Positions 1 through 13,324 of a DNA stretch of 64,000 nucleotides are shown one piece after another. Each line of letters opens with the position of its first letter. The stretch's first letter is position 1. The translations under genes were made by a program, and so were the position numbers. The notes beneath the pieces are model-generated. The model saw nothing but the letters and a program-made list of their open reading frames with translations. It searched no databases and was not told the DNA's origin. The DNA is from Aquatica leii (Eukaryota > Arthropoda > Insecta > Coleoptera > Lampyridae): positions 57,241,505-57,305,504 of the forward strand of contig CM069436.1 in assembly GCA_035610365.1 (NCBI GenBank), read 5' to 3'.

Positions 1-2449
1 GATTGGTCTGTGATTTTTTTATTGTATTATTACGCGTTTGTAATATTCTAATTCTCTTCAAAATTTTTAAAATTACAATGATACAACTTGTGTTGTTTAT
101 TTTTTTGTTATTATTAATTTTTGCATACTTTATTCTTTATATTTTTTCCAAATAAACTATTTTAATATAATTTCATTTGAATGTTTTTTATGCTTAATAC
201 CATCGATAACTACAAAATTTTAACAAAAATTGTTTAATACAGTAAAAAGTTAATTATTTGCATTAAAATTGCTAATACAAAAATTAATTAAAAAGTTTTT
301 AAAAAGCAGTGTTTTTAAGTTTAATTGAGTTTTTTATCGTTAACAATTAGTTACATTATTTCTTAAAATTTAAATATTTGTTTAATTGTGCAAACAAAGA
401 TACCAAGTTGTTTATTAAAAATAAGAAATTCGTTTGAGATAATTTAAATTCTTTTAACAAAATAAACTTTTTACTTTTTGTATTATAAAGTTTAAGTGAA
501 CTTCGTTAATCAATTTTAAAATATAAGTAAATAATTTTTAGCATTTCATATAAGATTTGTTTGCGTGATGTTTATAATGTAAACTTAATTAAATATTTTT
601 AAATCGTTTTTAATAAGAAAATTAATCTTACTTTTATACTTTTTTATTTGTTTACATTGAAGATCGATATTCATTTGTTACTTGTCCTAAAACAATAAGT
701 CAAGATATCAAATTTATGTAATTGACCAATGTGCTTTCACAACATTTAACTAACAAAAATATCTTATGTACATATAGATATATTTTTATCTACTGTGTGT
801 TATTTTAATATAAAAGTATAAAACGTCTTATACGCTCTACAAAAATACGTAATAATATACTATCAATCAATAAATTAAACATATTTGCAATTTTCGTTTA
901 TTAGTAACGATTTATGATTGTTTAATTTTTTTTTTGGTTTTCTGTTTTTGTTATTACTTATTAAAATAAACAACTAATATAATACATAAAACAATAAATT
1001 TGAATAAGATTTCTTGTTTAAACATTTATAATCAAGTTTAATTGTGAGATTTTTTCTATAAGTTGTTAGGGGCTTACCATTTTTGTGGACTATACCACGG
1101 TTTGCTTATATTGTAGTAGAGTTAAGTATAAAGAAATATAAGTAAAATAGTTAGTTTATAAAAGCGTCATTTCTGTTAAAACGCAAATAGAAGAATCTTA
1201 GCAAATAAACAAAACAGCAATCTTAACCTATAACATACAGTACACAAGTATTAATTAAAACCAATTAACAAGACGGAAGAATACATTTTTAATGAAGTTT
1301 TATGCACGTCTACAAGTTACTAATACAAAATTCTTATAAAATTATTAAATTCACTACAAAGATTCTTCCTACAAGTATCAATTGACTTTATATTCGTTTA
1401 CCTAATAAAACAAATAGATAAATCACGAATTAAGCATAAAAAACTGATTTCAAAATGAACAATACAAATCTAACAAACTTTTCGATTCATGCAATTACTA
1501 CACACGAACACTTTAGCCAAAAAATAAAAATCTTACAATGTGCCCACAGTAACTATTTACGGCGTAAATCACAAAGTTAATCAATGTAGTACATAGCGTG
1601 CTATAATCATGCAGAAAAATACTTTGATAACTCCAAAGAGAATTTAATCTTACATTGAAAAAATTTTTCAGTTATATTCATTTTCGCACGTCATTAAATA
1701 ATGATGGTCTATAAAAAAAGCTTATGGGACACTTTGATTAGATCAATTGTCCCGTATTTCGTATTTAACTTAAATGGTATTTTGTGTTATTTATTTGGCA
1801 TAGAGCCGATACATATGTTTTTTAACTTTTACGTTTTCTCAAAATCTGATTGAAAGAAACAATTCTTTTAATTTGGGACAGGGTTTACAAAATTTGTGCC
1901 GTTATCGCTATGAAGATTGAAAACCTTTCCCCGTCTAAATCCAAATTGCATACAAATGAATACAACGCCGTAACATTTTTTAATTTTAAACAAGGAAAAC
2001 CTTCTTAATAAAATAGGTTTCCGAACATTTGTTTTTTCTAGTTACCTTAGATTTATAATTGTCATTTTATTAATTGTCACCTGAAAAAGAATGTACACTA
2101 CGTTCGAAAGCTTGTGAGTTTTTAATAAATATAAACACCATTTACCCAAAAACATATTTTATTATGTTTTATGGTGAAAATTTTGTATCTAAAAAACCTT
2201 CTTGTACCGTAGGCCAAAGTAATCTACACTGGTTTATACAAATGAACAAGTATATTCAATAAGATAGGATGGTAAATTATCCATTTTAGGTTAACACATT
2301 ATAGACGTTGCTTTAAAGCAAACGATGCATTCGTAAATACTTTTTGTTTAACAAATTGAATTGAGACATAAAACTCGATTTTTATTGTTTAGCTTTTAGA
2401 CGTTTTCGATTTCTACCTTAAAGTTTTCCGCCTTAATTACTTTTATTAG
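1..2449. other. AT-rich stretch without recognisable gene
   Basis: Very AT-rich sequence with short runs of A and T and only chance-length open frames. I see no domain, RNA gene or clear repeat boundary, apart from the diverged repeat at 1768-1850. Confidence 0.5.
1768..1850 (+). repeat. diverged dispersed repeat, copy 1
   Basis: This stretch resembles 5045-5140 in the same orientation. Both share a TTAAATGGT start, a TTATTTATTTGGCAT core, a TACATAT block, and a TTTTAACTTTTA / AAATCTG end. The shared block is too short and diverged to name; an old transposon relic is the likeliest source. Confidence 0.45.
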
Positions 2450-4140
2450 ACTATTTTTAGTATTAATAATTTTTTAAAACGGTCAAACTGCCGTTTATAT
2501 TAGATTTGTCAAGAGTCTTATTTAAAAAACATTTATACTACGCTACTACTTGAAGTAATTTATTATAATCTGAATATTTTTCATAAAACATTGAACTACC
2601 TTCGGCTATTGTGTTAACAGTAATTGTGAACTTCTCTTCTGGTATTTCAACATGCATTTCAGCTTCATAGCTAGAAACGATTTCAGATAACAAAAACTGG
2701 AGGCCGTTCTACTACAACTTTAAATGCTCTAACTTTAATGGAAAGCAGTCGCGGTATATAATGTCAGCTGGATTTTCAAGGCCGCTGCCATGTTTCCAAT
2801 TTGTAATTTTGGTGATCGGTTGAATCTCAGCGACTCGTGTTACTACAAACGTTTTTTTATCGCGGTGAACAAACTCGAATCCAACATAGAGTTACACTTG
2901 AATTCGAGTATAAAGATACTTCTGAGATTTCTATATGCAAAGATTTGCGCGTCTTTGTAATAATTTTGCGAGTAGCACTCTAGCGCACAATTCCAAGCGT
3001 GGGATACTAATCTGTTCTACCGGTGCAAAGTAAGCTTACTAATGCCGTGCTAGAGTCATTGCTGATTCACCTTACCTATATATATGTCCCACATGCCACT
3101 TTACTTTGAGTCGGAAAATCTATGTAAAGTAATATTTGCATCCAACAAAATTACTCTTCTTAGAATAAATAACGTATTCAAGGTTTGTTATCCTCCACAA
3201 ATTCTTAACCAATCAGTATGATTGGCACAATTTCGTCCCAAAAACGATTTGAATCGCCAAAGACCTTGCATAATTTTCTTAGCGTTTACTATTACAGGAC
3301 CGAAGTAAACCTAGAGAGTTAAATAATTCTAAAATTTTAGATAAAATTAAACGTTTTGGTACTATTCTTTTATCATTTCTTATATCTGCGCTGTACTAAA
3401 AGCAATCAGTAGATAGCACACCTTGCATTTCTAACGTTTTCACGCATTCGTAATTTATTATTTGTGTTTATGATTTTAAATTTGTCAGTAGAATTATTTA
3501 ATTGATATAAAATAGTTAGAATGCTTGATATAAGTTTGCGTAACTAAAAACACAACAATTTTATTAATTAGTTTAATTCTAGCCAGATGTCTTTATTTGA
3601 TTTGAAATTTGCAAAATACATTTGGTTGCTAAATAAACAGATGTACATGTATGTAATTCACTGTTAATACCTCATAAGCTTCGAAACGATTAGTTTTGTC
3701 AGTACGCTATAGTGTTCTTTCATATTTAATTTAATTTTTGTAAAGCCAAATTTGTCGATTCATCTTTCCGATGTCAGCCGTTACGACATAAGCATGTGTC
3801 CAAATCTTAATAAAATAGAAAATCATTCTTTTTGCACAACAGAACCAACCATTAAAATGTCATGCAAAGATTTTTTAAAAGTTGTTTTGGCAGACCCGTC
3901 AAATACTACTCGTATTTTAGTAGTCAAACTGTTATTTCGATACACAGCATGATAAGGTAAATAATAACAAAAATCGTTAGAATTTTGATAAATAATTACG
4001 TGAGCCATATGACTTAACACTGATTTCTTTTAAAAATTTGTGATACTGTGCTCTTTTTTTAGGGTCACGATCAAATTTTTGTTCTACCGGGAGAAATCGT
4101 TTTATCGCCGTTTCCAATAAATTTCCTAATAAATTAGAGT
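2450..4140 (-). pseudogene. BEL/Pao retrotransposon pol relic
   Basis: Decayed polyprotein of a BEL/Pao LTR retrotransposon, read on the minus strand through many frame changes. The clearest part, at 3823-4000, is the reverse transcriptase start: a YYLPYHAV block, then TTKIRVVFDGSAK, then SLHDILMVG, which matches the Pao-family order (YYLPHHAV, RVVFDASA, SLNDxLxxGP). Upstream, at about 4020-4120, is a typical spacer ending FDRDPKKRAQYHKFLKE. Downstream, near 2700-3000, are an IPRLELCA block and WKHGSGLENPAD, typical of the BEL RNase H region. Many stops and frameshifts show it is dead. I found no LTRs. The clade call is firm; the exact ends are not. Confidence 0.8.
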
Positions 4141-4572
4141 TTAACTAAATAGCAAAGAAATTATGTATATTGTTTCAGCTTTGTTCTTTACAGTTTTTTA
4201 AATTGAGTCTATGCTGCTTGTTTCGATTTTCCAGATTTTTAAATCTTATCGTTTAATAATTTTAAAACCGAAAAACTGAACATAATAATTTCCGTCTTTA
4301 CTGCATCGTAAAACTTTTCCGTAACTAACTAACCGATTAAACTTGACTGGTTCTGAGTTCTTGAACACGCATGCTTGTATTTACAATTTCAGTTACGTTT
4401 GAATTTACGATGTTCAATATAACACAAATATTTGTCAGCTAAAAAATATTCATTAAATCTTGTTTTGTAATATAAATCATAAATTGCTTATAAGAAAGCG
4501 TTATTGTTTCGTGTTAAATTATTACATATTTCTAATTGTGATATAATTTTTTGATTATCTGTGTTAGATTTA

Positions 4573-4751
4573 GGCCCGGTTTTTCAATTAACGTTTAAAC
4601 TCCGGATTAACTAAACTTCGTTTAATTTTAAGATTTTGTCATATTATTGGTTAGTACGAAACTCAATAACCAATCACATCACAGTATTTTTAAATTAGGT
4701 AAACCCAGTTTAAGTGAACCAAAGGGTAAACTATGATTGAAAAACCGGCCC
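4573..4751. mobile_element. 179-bp MITE, PIF/Harbinger type
   Basis: A short non-coding element with terminal inverted repeats. The left end starts GGCCCGGTTTTTCAAT and the right end is ATTGAAAAACCGGCCC, with one mismatch in the outermost bases. It is flanked on both sides by TTA (4570-4572 and 4752-4754). A 3-bp TTA/TWA duplication plus G-rich ends is the pattern of PIF/Harbinger MITEs. There is no coding capacity, so it would need transposase from elsewhere. Confidence 0.8.
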
Positions 4752-4754
4752 TTA

Positions 4755-7700
4755 ATAGTTAAAAGCTTCGTACACATGAAAAAATCTTTTAATTTAGTCA
4801 AATTTATTCGTAAAAATAGTCTCTTATTTTTAATCGTAATTAAATTATTGATTACTTTTTTGGTAAATTCTCGGTCATTGTTTTTTAATGTTAATTTGGT
4901 AACAGGAAAAACAACAAGGAATAGGAACGATCGGATCTTTGTGCTTGAACGTTGAGTTGAATGATGCTTATCTTGGGTTTTTCAAGTCGCTCGAAGAAGT
5001 TCTCTAAAATAATGCTCTATAGGACCAACAAATGCTTCGTATGTAATTTAAATGGTGTTATTGTTTTGTATTTTATTTATTTGGCATCGATCCGTTACAT
5101 ATACCTTTTTAAACTTTTATATTTTTTTAAAATCTGTGCACAAAATTAAAAATATGATAACATAACCAAACAAAACAGTTGCGCACAATTTACTTCATTA
5201 TTTTAGCTTTTCATACTACTTTACTTACTTTTTATTTGAATTTTTATATGATGTTTTAGGACAATATACATTATTTACTTTTTTAAGTTAAAATCGTTTT
5301 TATTTAGTTTTACAACACAAAATAATTTATTGTATTTACAGTACTAAACTAGTAATAATTATTGATTAAAGCAACTTTTTGCATTACAATTTTAATCCAT
5401 GGAATGCAGAACCCAAAAAATTCTGAACTCAAAGCATTATTTCTAACGCAATTTCTCTATATCTAGTTGAAAACAAATATGAATTTCATTCTGCTGTAAA
5501 ATACAAATCTTTTTTGAATTGAATCTATATGAAGTTTCGTAAAAAAAGCATTATTGAACAATTTGGCACAACAAGTTTGTTCGAAATGCATTCTCTGATT
5601 TAACAAATAAATCTTGGGAAAAGCAGCGCAATCACGAGTTACATCATTGTAAATAACTGTGAAAAACAAGTGGTTTAATTGATAAGGTTGTGGAAAGTTT
5701 GACGTTTACAGTGAATAATGATGATTTAGATAAAGATGAGCGAGAAACTTAAGAAATTATATGTTTAGGTGACAATCATTAATCAATTATTGATTTCGAC
5801 CATATTGTATGTTCTTTTTATAAATAAGAAATAAATACAATGTGTTGTATTTTGTACTAAAATGAATATGTTTTTTACTTTGTAATTGTTTTACTATAAG
5901 ATTTGTAAACAATTTATAATATAAACAAAAAATTAACTGTTATTTATGCAACCAATTATTCATCGGCGTTGGGTTGCCTTACATTTTCTAATTTAAAATG
6001 GCCGAGTTCCAAGAACATTTAATTCTTTTATTAATAAATAAAAATAAATGAAAAATTAACAACATTTTTTTTAAATTTAAGTTTAATCTTTTTAGTAATA
6101 TCTGCCTTAAACGACAAAGAAGTTTTACTTCAATCTTCAAGATTACCCGCATTTTATTTTTATTTTTGTATTTTTTAATAGATTAGTTAAATTATAATTG
6201 TTGATTGCTAGTTCGCTTCTGGTTTCTGGTATCTGGTGTCTACTATTTTATTTATGGACTGTACTCGCGAACTATATTAATGATTTAGAAACATTTATTA
6301 ATTATATTCATTTACTTAAATAACATATTTATTCGTTTTTATTAAAACGTCAATGTGATTAATTATAATTGTATCTTAACAACTATAACAAAAAATATAA
6401 ATTAACTTACTATAAAATAATATAAGCTTTGAACAATAATATAAACAAATCTTAAAAAGAAATACAAAATTAAAAAATAAGGCGCATATATAGTGTTTAG
6501 ATAGAATAATGTATTTAGGAGACAACAATGAAAGTATTAAAATGTTAGGTCAAAATCTATTGTTTTTAATTTTTCTGTTAGTTATATCAAAATGCGCGTT
6601 ATATTAAGTTTCAATACATGAGTTTAGCTTCTGTTTATTTTAGTTTGAAAAATAATTTAATATTTAGCACGTAAGTTAATCTTTATAAAACTTTTAAATC
6701 AACAATTTTAAAAAATATCTGACTAAATATTTTTTTTTAATTTATAAAATTGCTTGCAATCATAATAATAGTTTTATTATAGTATATTTCCTATATAATG
6801 TTTTATTTTTATAAAAATATATATATCTAATATTCTAAAAATATCTATTTTAGATTAAAATTAATGTATTTTTTAAAAACCAAAAAATGTTACAACTTAA
6901 ACTAACGTCTTTTAACTTTGTTAATCATTATAAGTGCAAATTCTTGTTAAGGGATCGTTTAGTTAACGTAATTTGGTTGTTTCCATTACAAATTTAATGT
7001 AACCTACAATTTATTAGAATAGCGTATTGTTGGCAAAGTTTATATGCGACGGCAAGTACAAAGAGTAAAACTTTTAATTTTAAAAACTCATTAAAATTTT
7101 TACATTAATTTAGTGATTATGCATTTATATAATAAAATTTGCTTTTTCCAACAGCAAACTTTTTAGAACAAGGTTGTATAATTGGATTATTTTGTTGAAT
7201 TGAAATTGCTTCAGTTTAATTACTTTAGAGAACGTATAATTGGTATTTATGACTTCTGTGTCTTTTCTCGAGTTACAGCTGTTAATTGTTTTAAGATTTT
7301 CTAACGCTTGTATTATTTTACGGTTAATTTTAATGTCAATGTGTAGTTAAACTGTTTAGTTGTAATTAAATTGTTGCACTTGATTCCACTGAATTATTTT
7401 TTACAAATTTTGGTTGTATCAACAATCTACGTATTATTTATTGTATACATATTGAAAAAAATTAAAGCTATCAAGGTAATTGCATTTCTCAAAATAGTAA
7501 GGTGTACTAGAATAAGAAATATGGTACCAAATGCAAATTTTCTTTTTTCTATAAAACGTAAATGTGTAGTAGCAATTAAAATTTTTTTAGACATCTACAT
7601 TAATTTTACTTGGGAGAAAATTGGATTTTGGTCAGATCTAATTTATCCTTGATTGTGTTACAATTTAATTAAAGTGTAGTCAGATGTTAATTAGTCTTAG

Positions 7701-8339
7701 CGTATCTTTCACAATAAACTGTAAAAAGATACACATTTTTTGTCTATGGTAATTGATTTACATTATTTTTACACAAAAACTATCTGATTAATTATCTTTA
7801 GATGAAAATTAAACTAATTTCAGCCCGTTTACACCAGGTCTGATTAAGAGTGCTGGTTAACTAACAATCGTTAACTGTAACTGTAAAAATAATCAAGACT
7901 TTTATTGTACCTTTTAAAGTGTAACGGTTAGTTGCATAATTGACATAATTGGCAACGTTGTAAAAACTGGTGATTTTGATTTTATACGAAAAGCGGGTGG
8001 CAAACCAGTCTGTTAACTTGAGCTGTCATTTTAGACGACAGGTGTCAATTTTAAATCTGTTGCTCAAATCACACTGCTTACTTTAATTTTATTATTCTGC
8101 ACTTTTTTTATAAAGCATAAGTATGTATGTATTTAGTATACTTGTCGTGTAAAAATTTAAAACTGACTTAAAGTGTACAAAAAACACTTTTCTGAAAATT
8201 CCTGTAAATTGTAAGTTGAAACCAAATTTTATGTTGTAACTATACTCAGTGACATTAGAAGTGTTACGTCCAGAAAGAATAATTTTTTTAATTTAATTTT
8301 TTAACAGTGTGGTAGTCTTACATCAAAAACAAAACAATA
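4755..8339. other. AT-rich stretch, no supported gene
   Basis: Apart from the second copy of the dispersed repeat at 5045-5140, I see nothing identifiable. Open frames such as 7371-7652 (+) and 5463-5669 (-) are short, of skewed composition, and show no motif I recognise. Confidence 0.45.
5045..5140 (+). repeat. diverged dispersed repeat, copy 2
   Basis: Partner of 1768-1850, same orientation, with several indels between the copies. Confidence 0.45.
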
Positions 8340-9215
8340 AGATTTAAATTAATTTTATTAACATGTAACCTGAAAAAAATTGATAATGTGTTTGGCGACT
8401 CCATAGCTGTGTACGCTCCTGTACACGTCTAAGTATCGATAAAATAATATGCTCAACGTCTGCTTGTGGTACCTCGTTCCAAGCAACTTAAACCTCTTAG
8501 ATTAACTGTGTTAGAGTATGTAGAAAATGGAGAAAGTGCACAGTCTTTTTCCCATCACATTCAACACATTCAAGATAGAATTTAAATTTGGTGTGAAGTC
8601 TATAGTTTGACAAGCAATGTGAATATGTGCGTTGTTTTGCTAAAAAAGGAAGTATGGACGGCTATCTAAATAAAGCAGTAAAGCGATTTGTAGGACATCA
8701 TCAACATAACGCGGAGCTGTTTTACTGTCTCAAATAAAGACAAGCGGTAATTGACTACTATAAGTAATAGCCCCTAAAACCAGTACTCTAACAGCTCTGT
8801 GTACATGTCTCTCAACAGCAAACCTAATATTACATACTTCTTCACCGTAGAAGGGTAAGACGCCGTGTCTTACTTTTCTACGGTTATTGTCCATATCTAG
8901 ACAGAATCGCGGTTTGTCGCTGAAGACGACATTAAACCATTTTGCCTTCAAATGCTTTGTTTTCTGCACCAGTTCAAACGTTGGCGACAGTGGTCCGCAG
9001 TCAAAAGAAGCACTAATTTGAATTATATGAAAAAAGTTTTACGGTTTGAATGCGGCGATATAGTGTACACATAGTAACAGATCTACTTTTTTTCCAAATT
9101 ATGGGTCAGATATTTGACGCGTAGTAATAAAACAGTCTCGTAGAGCCAGCTGTCTGAAGCGCCTATCTTGTCGCTTCTTGGTACGTCTCGGTTAACCAGT
9201 TGGTCTTCTTTGTGT
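8340..9215 (-). pseudogene. Tc1-like transposase relic
   Basis: Minus-strand remains of a Tc1-type DDE transposase. The longest open piece (8730-8969) contains KWFNVVFSDKPRFCLD, which fits the WxxVxFSDESRF block with the second catalytic Asp, followed by a V..LVLGAITY stretch like the family's VWGxI. Upstream, near 9130-9190, is an RQDRRFRQLALRD segment that fits the DNA-binding part. Downstream, near 8400-8480, is a WNEVPQADVEHIILS segment that fits the family's C-terminus. Stops and frameshifts separate these parts. It is a dead copy; I could not find its inverted repeats. Confidence 0.78.
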
Positions 9216-9793
9216 TTCTCTACCTTTTTATGTCTACACACGCATTACCGTCATTGCAGTATTATTAATACGGCAACCAATTTTGTGATAAGATAAACCA
9301 ACATCTCGAAATTGCAGCCTTGCTTAAATCTAAATAAACGTAGCATGATTAAATTATTCCTTCTTGGTGTAACACTTCTAATGTCATTGAGTATATAAAC
9401 AAAACATATTATTACAATCAAATTTTTGTACTCACATATAGTTTGTGTACTCAAGCTATCTGTATCAACAAATTTAGAACGTTAGCTCTTGTAAGACAAA
9501 AGAAGTTACAAAATTTAACCGCGTTTAGCACATCAAAGTAATTTTTTAAAATCTGATTCTAAATCCACGTCGGTTGTTTTTAAAATAATTTTTAAACTTA
9601 AATACGAATTTTGATTTCATGTCACTTTAAAACAAAACAGACGCGTTTTAGGTCACTGATTGTAATTTTTAATTCTAAGTTTATTTTAAACATTTCAACA
9701 CCAACCTTTAACCCTAGACTACTACCGTGTTTTTAAATTACGTTAATGTTATCGTGATGTAAAATTGTTGTGTATTAAAAACTAAGATATATT

Positions 9794-10460
9794 TTACACA
9801 AATGTAAAAAAACACAAAGGTATCTCAATATTCAGAGCATGATTTTGGTCAGCACATATAGGTCTGTTGCAGTGACTACAGTACATGATGGTCATTCTTC
9901 TTTTCTTTAACGGGCAAATGCTACAGATGGTTTTTGGACGTTTAGTAGAGACGGCTTGACTTGACTTATACTTTAGTTGTACCATAGCAGTAATAGACAC
10001 ATGGAAGTGGACGAAATAAATTTTTGAAATTTGTTTAGTATTCTATCCATGGTTTCATCAGTTGGACACTAAGGTTATACAAAAACTCTTGTCTTGAAAT
10101 TTTTTTTTGTTTTTGTTATGCTTTTTGTGGTTAAATATAACATAGCTATTAATTTCTCCCAAATTTAGCATGTTGTAGAATAAATAAAGCGGTTATCATG
10201 TGTAATTGATAGAAAAACAAACATTTTTGTTTCTCTTCCGAACATATGTCAAATCTTTGTAAAACAAAACATTGATGTTTTAGGCTTACAAGATTCTACG
10301 TCTAATAATTTTTGTGGAATTTTTTTTAGTTCTTCCGTACTTTTTGTTAATTTATAAGGATTACCTAACATAGTTTTTTTAAATCTATTGAAGTAAGCTA
10401 ATTAGTCATGGTCAGATTTTTTTGGATCTATTGACTGTTGTTGTCAGTTTTCTTATATAG
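9794..10460 (-). pseudogene. piggyBac transposase C-terminal relic
   Basis: The lower part (9794-10000) encodes KRPKTICSICPLKKRRM followed by YCSHCNRPICADQNH. This is the cysteine-rich C-terminal finger that ends piggyBac-family transposases and binds their transposon ends. Further up the minus strand are a FLYNLSVQLMKPWIEY helix-like segment (about 10030-10090) and, at about 10270-10360, a KIPQKLLDVESCKPKTSMFC segment matching the region after the second catalytic Asp. Frames shift between pieces. It lies only about 370 bp from the full-length piggyBac at 10834 but differs clearly in sequence, so it is an older, separate insertion. Confidence 0.75.
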
Positions 10461-10833
10461 TAAGTGCCAAAAAGATCAATAGACATATAATAAAAGAAAT
10501 TAGCTTTTACAATGTTTTCAAAATGCTGCTAACGCTAACGGCATACAAAACATCTCCATAAAATGCTAAAAATTAAGATAATAAATATACCACCGTGGTA
10601 TCACAAATAGGCTGCAGAGTTATATCCGATGTTAATATAAATGTGCGCTTAGTTTCCGAGTTTTAATTAATTTTTAACAGCTAAATCGCCACAATCATTT
10701 ATCCAAGGAAAAAATATTAAAATGTTGAAATGTTAGGTTTGACAAGATTTCGACTAATAAGCAACGAGTTAGTAATGAAATTTTTGCATGACTTAGTTAT
10801 TGACTATTAGAAAAAGAAATTAACAGTTATTAA

Positions 10834-10851
10834 CCTTTCGGAACTGGCGCC
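10834..10851 (+). repeat. piggyBac left TIR
   Basis: Eighteen bases starting CCTTTCGG directly after the TTAA. A second ACTGGCGC motif follows at about 10869-10877, then TGTCAGACC, which also appears inverted at the right end. Confidence 0.92.
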
Positions 10852-11239
10852 CATCAGTGGAACACGAACACTGGCGCTTTGTGTGTCAGACCCGTAGAAA
10901 AATTAGTTTTTTTTAACAATAATGGTTTTGCGTATATATTTAATTGAAAAATAAATAAACTATTGTTTGTAAAGTTAATAAAAAGTCAAAACGGTGATAC
11001 TATAACAAAGTAATTAAGTTCCATTAGTTACTAACAACGTCGCTTTTTTATACGTGTTTAAGTTAAAAATAAACAAATAAACAAACAATGCTTTATAGGT
11101 AAAAATAAAAACCAAAACAGTATTTCAAAATAAGTAATTCAGTTCTACTAGTTAGCCAACGTGGCTTTTTAATACACATTTCATTTAAAAGTAAATAAAC
11201 GCCGTATAAAAAAATTGTACGGTAGTACTATACAAGTAA

Positions 11240-12991
11240 TTAAAATCTTATAGATACTACCGAAGTTGTACAGGTAGAGCATAAAAATTTTTCGTAAGAT
11301 AAACAAATAAACTTTTTGCATAATTTACAAAAGTATCTGCTTCTTCTCTCTTTGGGACATTTATAACACCGTTTTCTAGTGCCTGGTGGAAAATCTTCTG
11401 ATGTTGTACATGACGAAGATGTTCCTGCAACTTCTTGTCTTCTCTGCTTTACTGCAGGTAGTATATGTTTGTAAAAGAGGCTCTTCGTTTTGAATGCTTT
11501 TCTGTAAAGGATAATGAAAGCTGTCTTAAATATAGCCTTCTGATTTTATCCCTGTTTTTTGATATGTTATTTGCATTATAAATTACTTAAGAATTTATTC
11601 CTGCTATATTGAGGAGGGAATAAAATATGACCATTGGCCATCTTCTTGTATTTCTTGCCACGTTGTATGTTTTGCAAAGTTTATCTACTGTATCTACCCT
11701 ACCTTTTGTAGCATTGTAGAATGTTATTATTTCCGGTTTTGTTTGTTCTCCTGTGCTTGAATCGATGGCATCATCATCATGCATACTACAAACTGCGAGG
11801 ACAATTTTTCCCTTCTTTGGAACATATGAAACTAGTACCATCTCATCTCGAAACCCAAACATGCTAGACCCTACTACACGACCTTTAGTATTTTTAAATT
11901 CACTTGGAAGACCCTTTTTGTTTTTGCGGACGGTCCCAACATATGTTAATTTATGATCCTTCACAAGTTTTGTCAGTAATGGAAAGATAGTGAACCAATT
12001 GTCGCATGGAATGTTTCTCGGACCCGTTTTCGAAATAGGAGCTATTAGACGTTCCACGATTTGAAGCGAACTGTTTTTCATACGATACGGACCATTTGGT
12101 TGTTGGCTTAGGTAAATCTCTAAATTTGATGTATACCATGTCTTAGCATCTACAAGCGCAAAGACTTCGATGCCATATTTGTTTGGTTTTTTAGGTAGAA
12201 ACTGCTTAAAACTACATCTTCCTCTAAAGGTTAGTACTTGCTCATTAATTGTGGCGAATTCGCTCAAAGTGTATGAGTTTTTACAATTATTTAAAATATT
12301 TAAAATATTTCCCGTATCGCTGCCAATTTATCGATTTCTCTTCTTTCTATTATTGTGTTAAAATCGTCGAAACGCAAACATCTCTTGACATCGTTAGCCA
12401 GAATCTTTCAATCTCATACGAATGTCTATCCCAGATTTCCTTTACATTCAGACGACTGCTTTTGAGTCCTCCAATCATATATAAAAGTCCAATAGGCGCT
12501 TTTATTTCAATAATGTCTGTGGGTTTAGCAGATCGTTCCCTTTTGTAGTTTTGTGAACAATTATCGATATATTTATTGGTACTTTCAACAATAATGTTTC
12601 TGTTCTGTCTTCAACATTTCTGTTGAAAAAAGAGACTCCAGCATTCTTCAGCAGTTTTTGCAGATTTTGCAAGTGGTTTTAATCGAGAAAGGTGAATCAC
12701 TATCTTGGCTTGACGAGTTCTGACCTTGTAACTTGACCTTATAAAATGTTTTCTCCACTCCATTCCATCTTTAGCAATAAATGAAGGTTCTCTTTTATTT
12801 TTCGACGCCGCGGCCGGTAGTTCGTCCTCAGTGTCGTCGCCATCTTGCTCTGAACTAGAGTCTGAATCTAAATGCTCCTCGATATTATATTCATTATCAC
12901 TTTCAGATTGATTAGCATAAATTGTATCTGACAGATACCCTTCATTATCTAATAATTGCTGTAATCGCCACTGATCTTTTTCATAATCCAT
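11240..12991 (-). pseudogene. piggyBac transposase, broken
   Basis: Transposase of the 10834-13320 element, about 580 codons, the usual piggyBac length. The start at 12991 (MDYEKDQW) leads into an acidic N-terminal region (12611-12991). A frameshifted middle follows at 12268-12610, containing IEIKAPIGLLYMIGGLKSSR. The catalytic core is at 11587-12267, with FRGRCSFKQFLPKKPNKYGI, then CDNWFT (second Asp) and GRVDTVDK (third Asp). The first catalytic Asp, normally in T-[IL]-D-E-Q, reads TINEQ, a GAT to AAT change. A stop follows GINS at 11587, where an aromatic residue is usual. The cysteine-rich finger (RKRCYKCPKERRSRYFCKLC) is at about 11300-11400. Several frameshifts, a nonsense codon and the missing Asp make it inactive. 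The element could only move if helped in trans. Confidence 0.92.
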
Positions 12992-13117
12992 TTTTTTGTA
13001 AAGACCGGCACATTCAATATCTAGTTGTAAAATCTGGATGATAAATACACTTACCTACTTCAAAAACATCAACAAACGTCTGGATTAATTAAAATTTAAA
13101 AAACTTAAGTACCGTTA

Positions 13118-13142
13118 GCACTGGCGCCTCGTCTCGCAGACC
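13118..13142 (+). repeat. subterminal repeat inverted to piggyBac right end
   Basis: GCACTGGCGCCTCGTCT here pairs with the reverse complement of the right end (13289-13314), giving a possible hairpin about 200 bp across in the 5' flank of the transposase gene. Subterminal copies of terminal motifs are known from piggyBac ends. Confidence 0.75.
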
Positions 13143-13302
13143 GAAATCGATATTTTTCCGAAAATCGTAGAACGTACCATTACATCCGTTGACCACGCTG
13201 TAACTGACTGAGAATTAGGAAGATACACGAATGCGACGGCCTCGTTCTCACTCCACTATAAAAATTAACCGGTTTTTCAGTATTGTTCGGCCTGTCAGAC
13301 GA

Positions 13303-13320
13303 GGCGCCAGTTCCAAAAGG
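13303..13320 (-). repeat. piggyBac right TIR
   Basis: Inverted partner of 10834-10851 with one mismatch, directly followed by TTAA. Confidence 0.92.
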
Positions 13321-13324
13321 TTAA

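Larger units (their letters stand above)
10830..13324 (-). mobile_element. full-length piggyBac element with TTAA TSD
   Basis: A complete piggyBac-type DNA transposon of 2487 bp (10834-13320) flanked by TTAA at 10830-10833 and 13321-13324. Its ends are perfect-length inverted repeats: 10834-10851 reads CCTTTCGGAACTGGCGCC and the reverse complement of 13303-13320 differs at one base. Size, target site and gene content all match piggyBac. The single transposase gene is on the minus strand and is broken. Extra copies of the ACTGGCGC motif lie inside both ends, which fits the subterminal repeats that transposase binds in this family. Confidence 0.95.
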
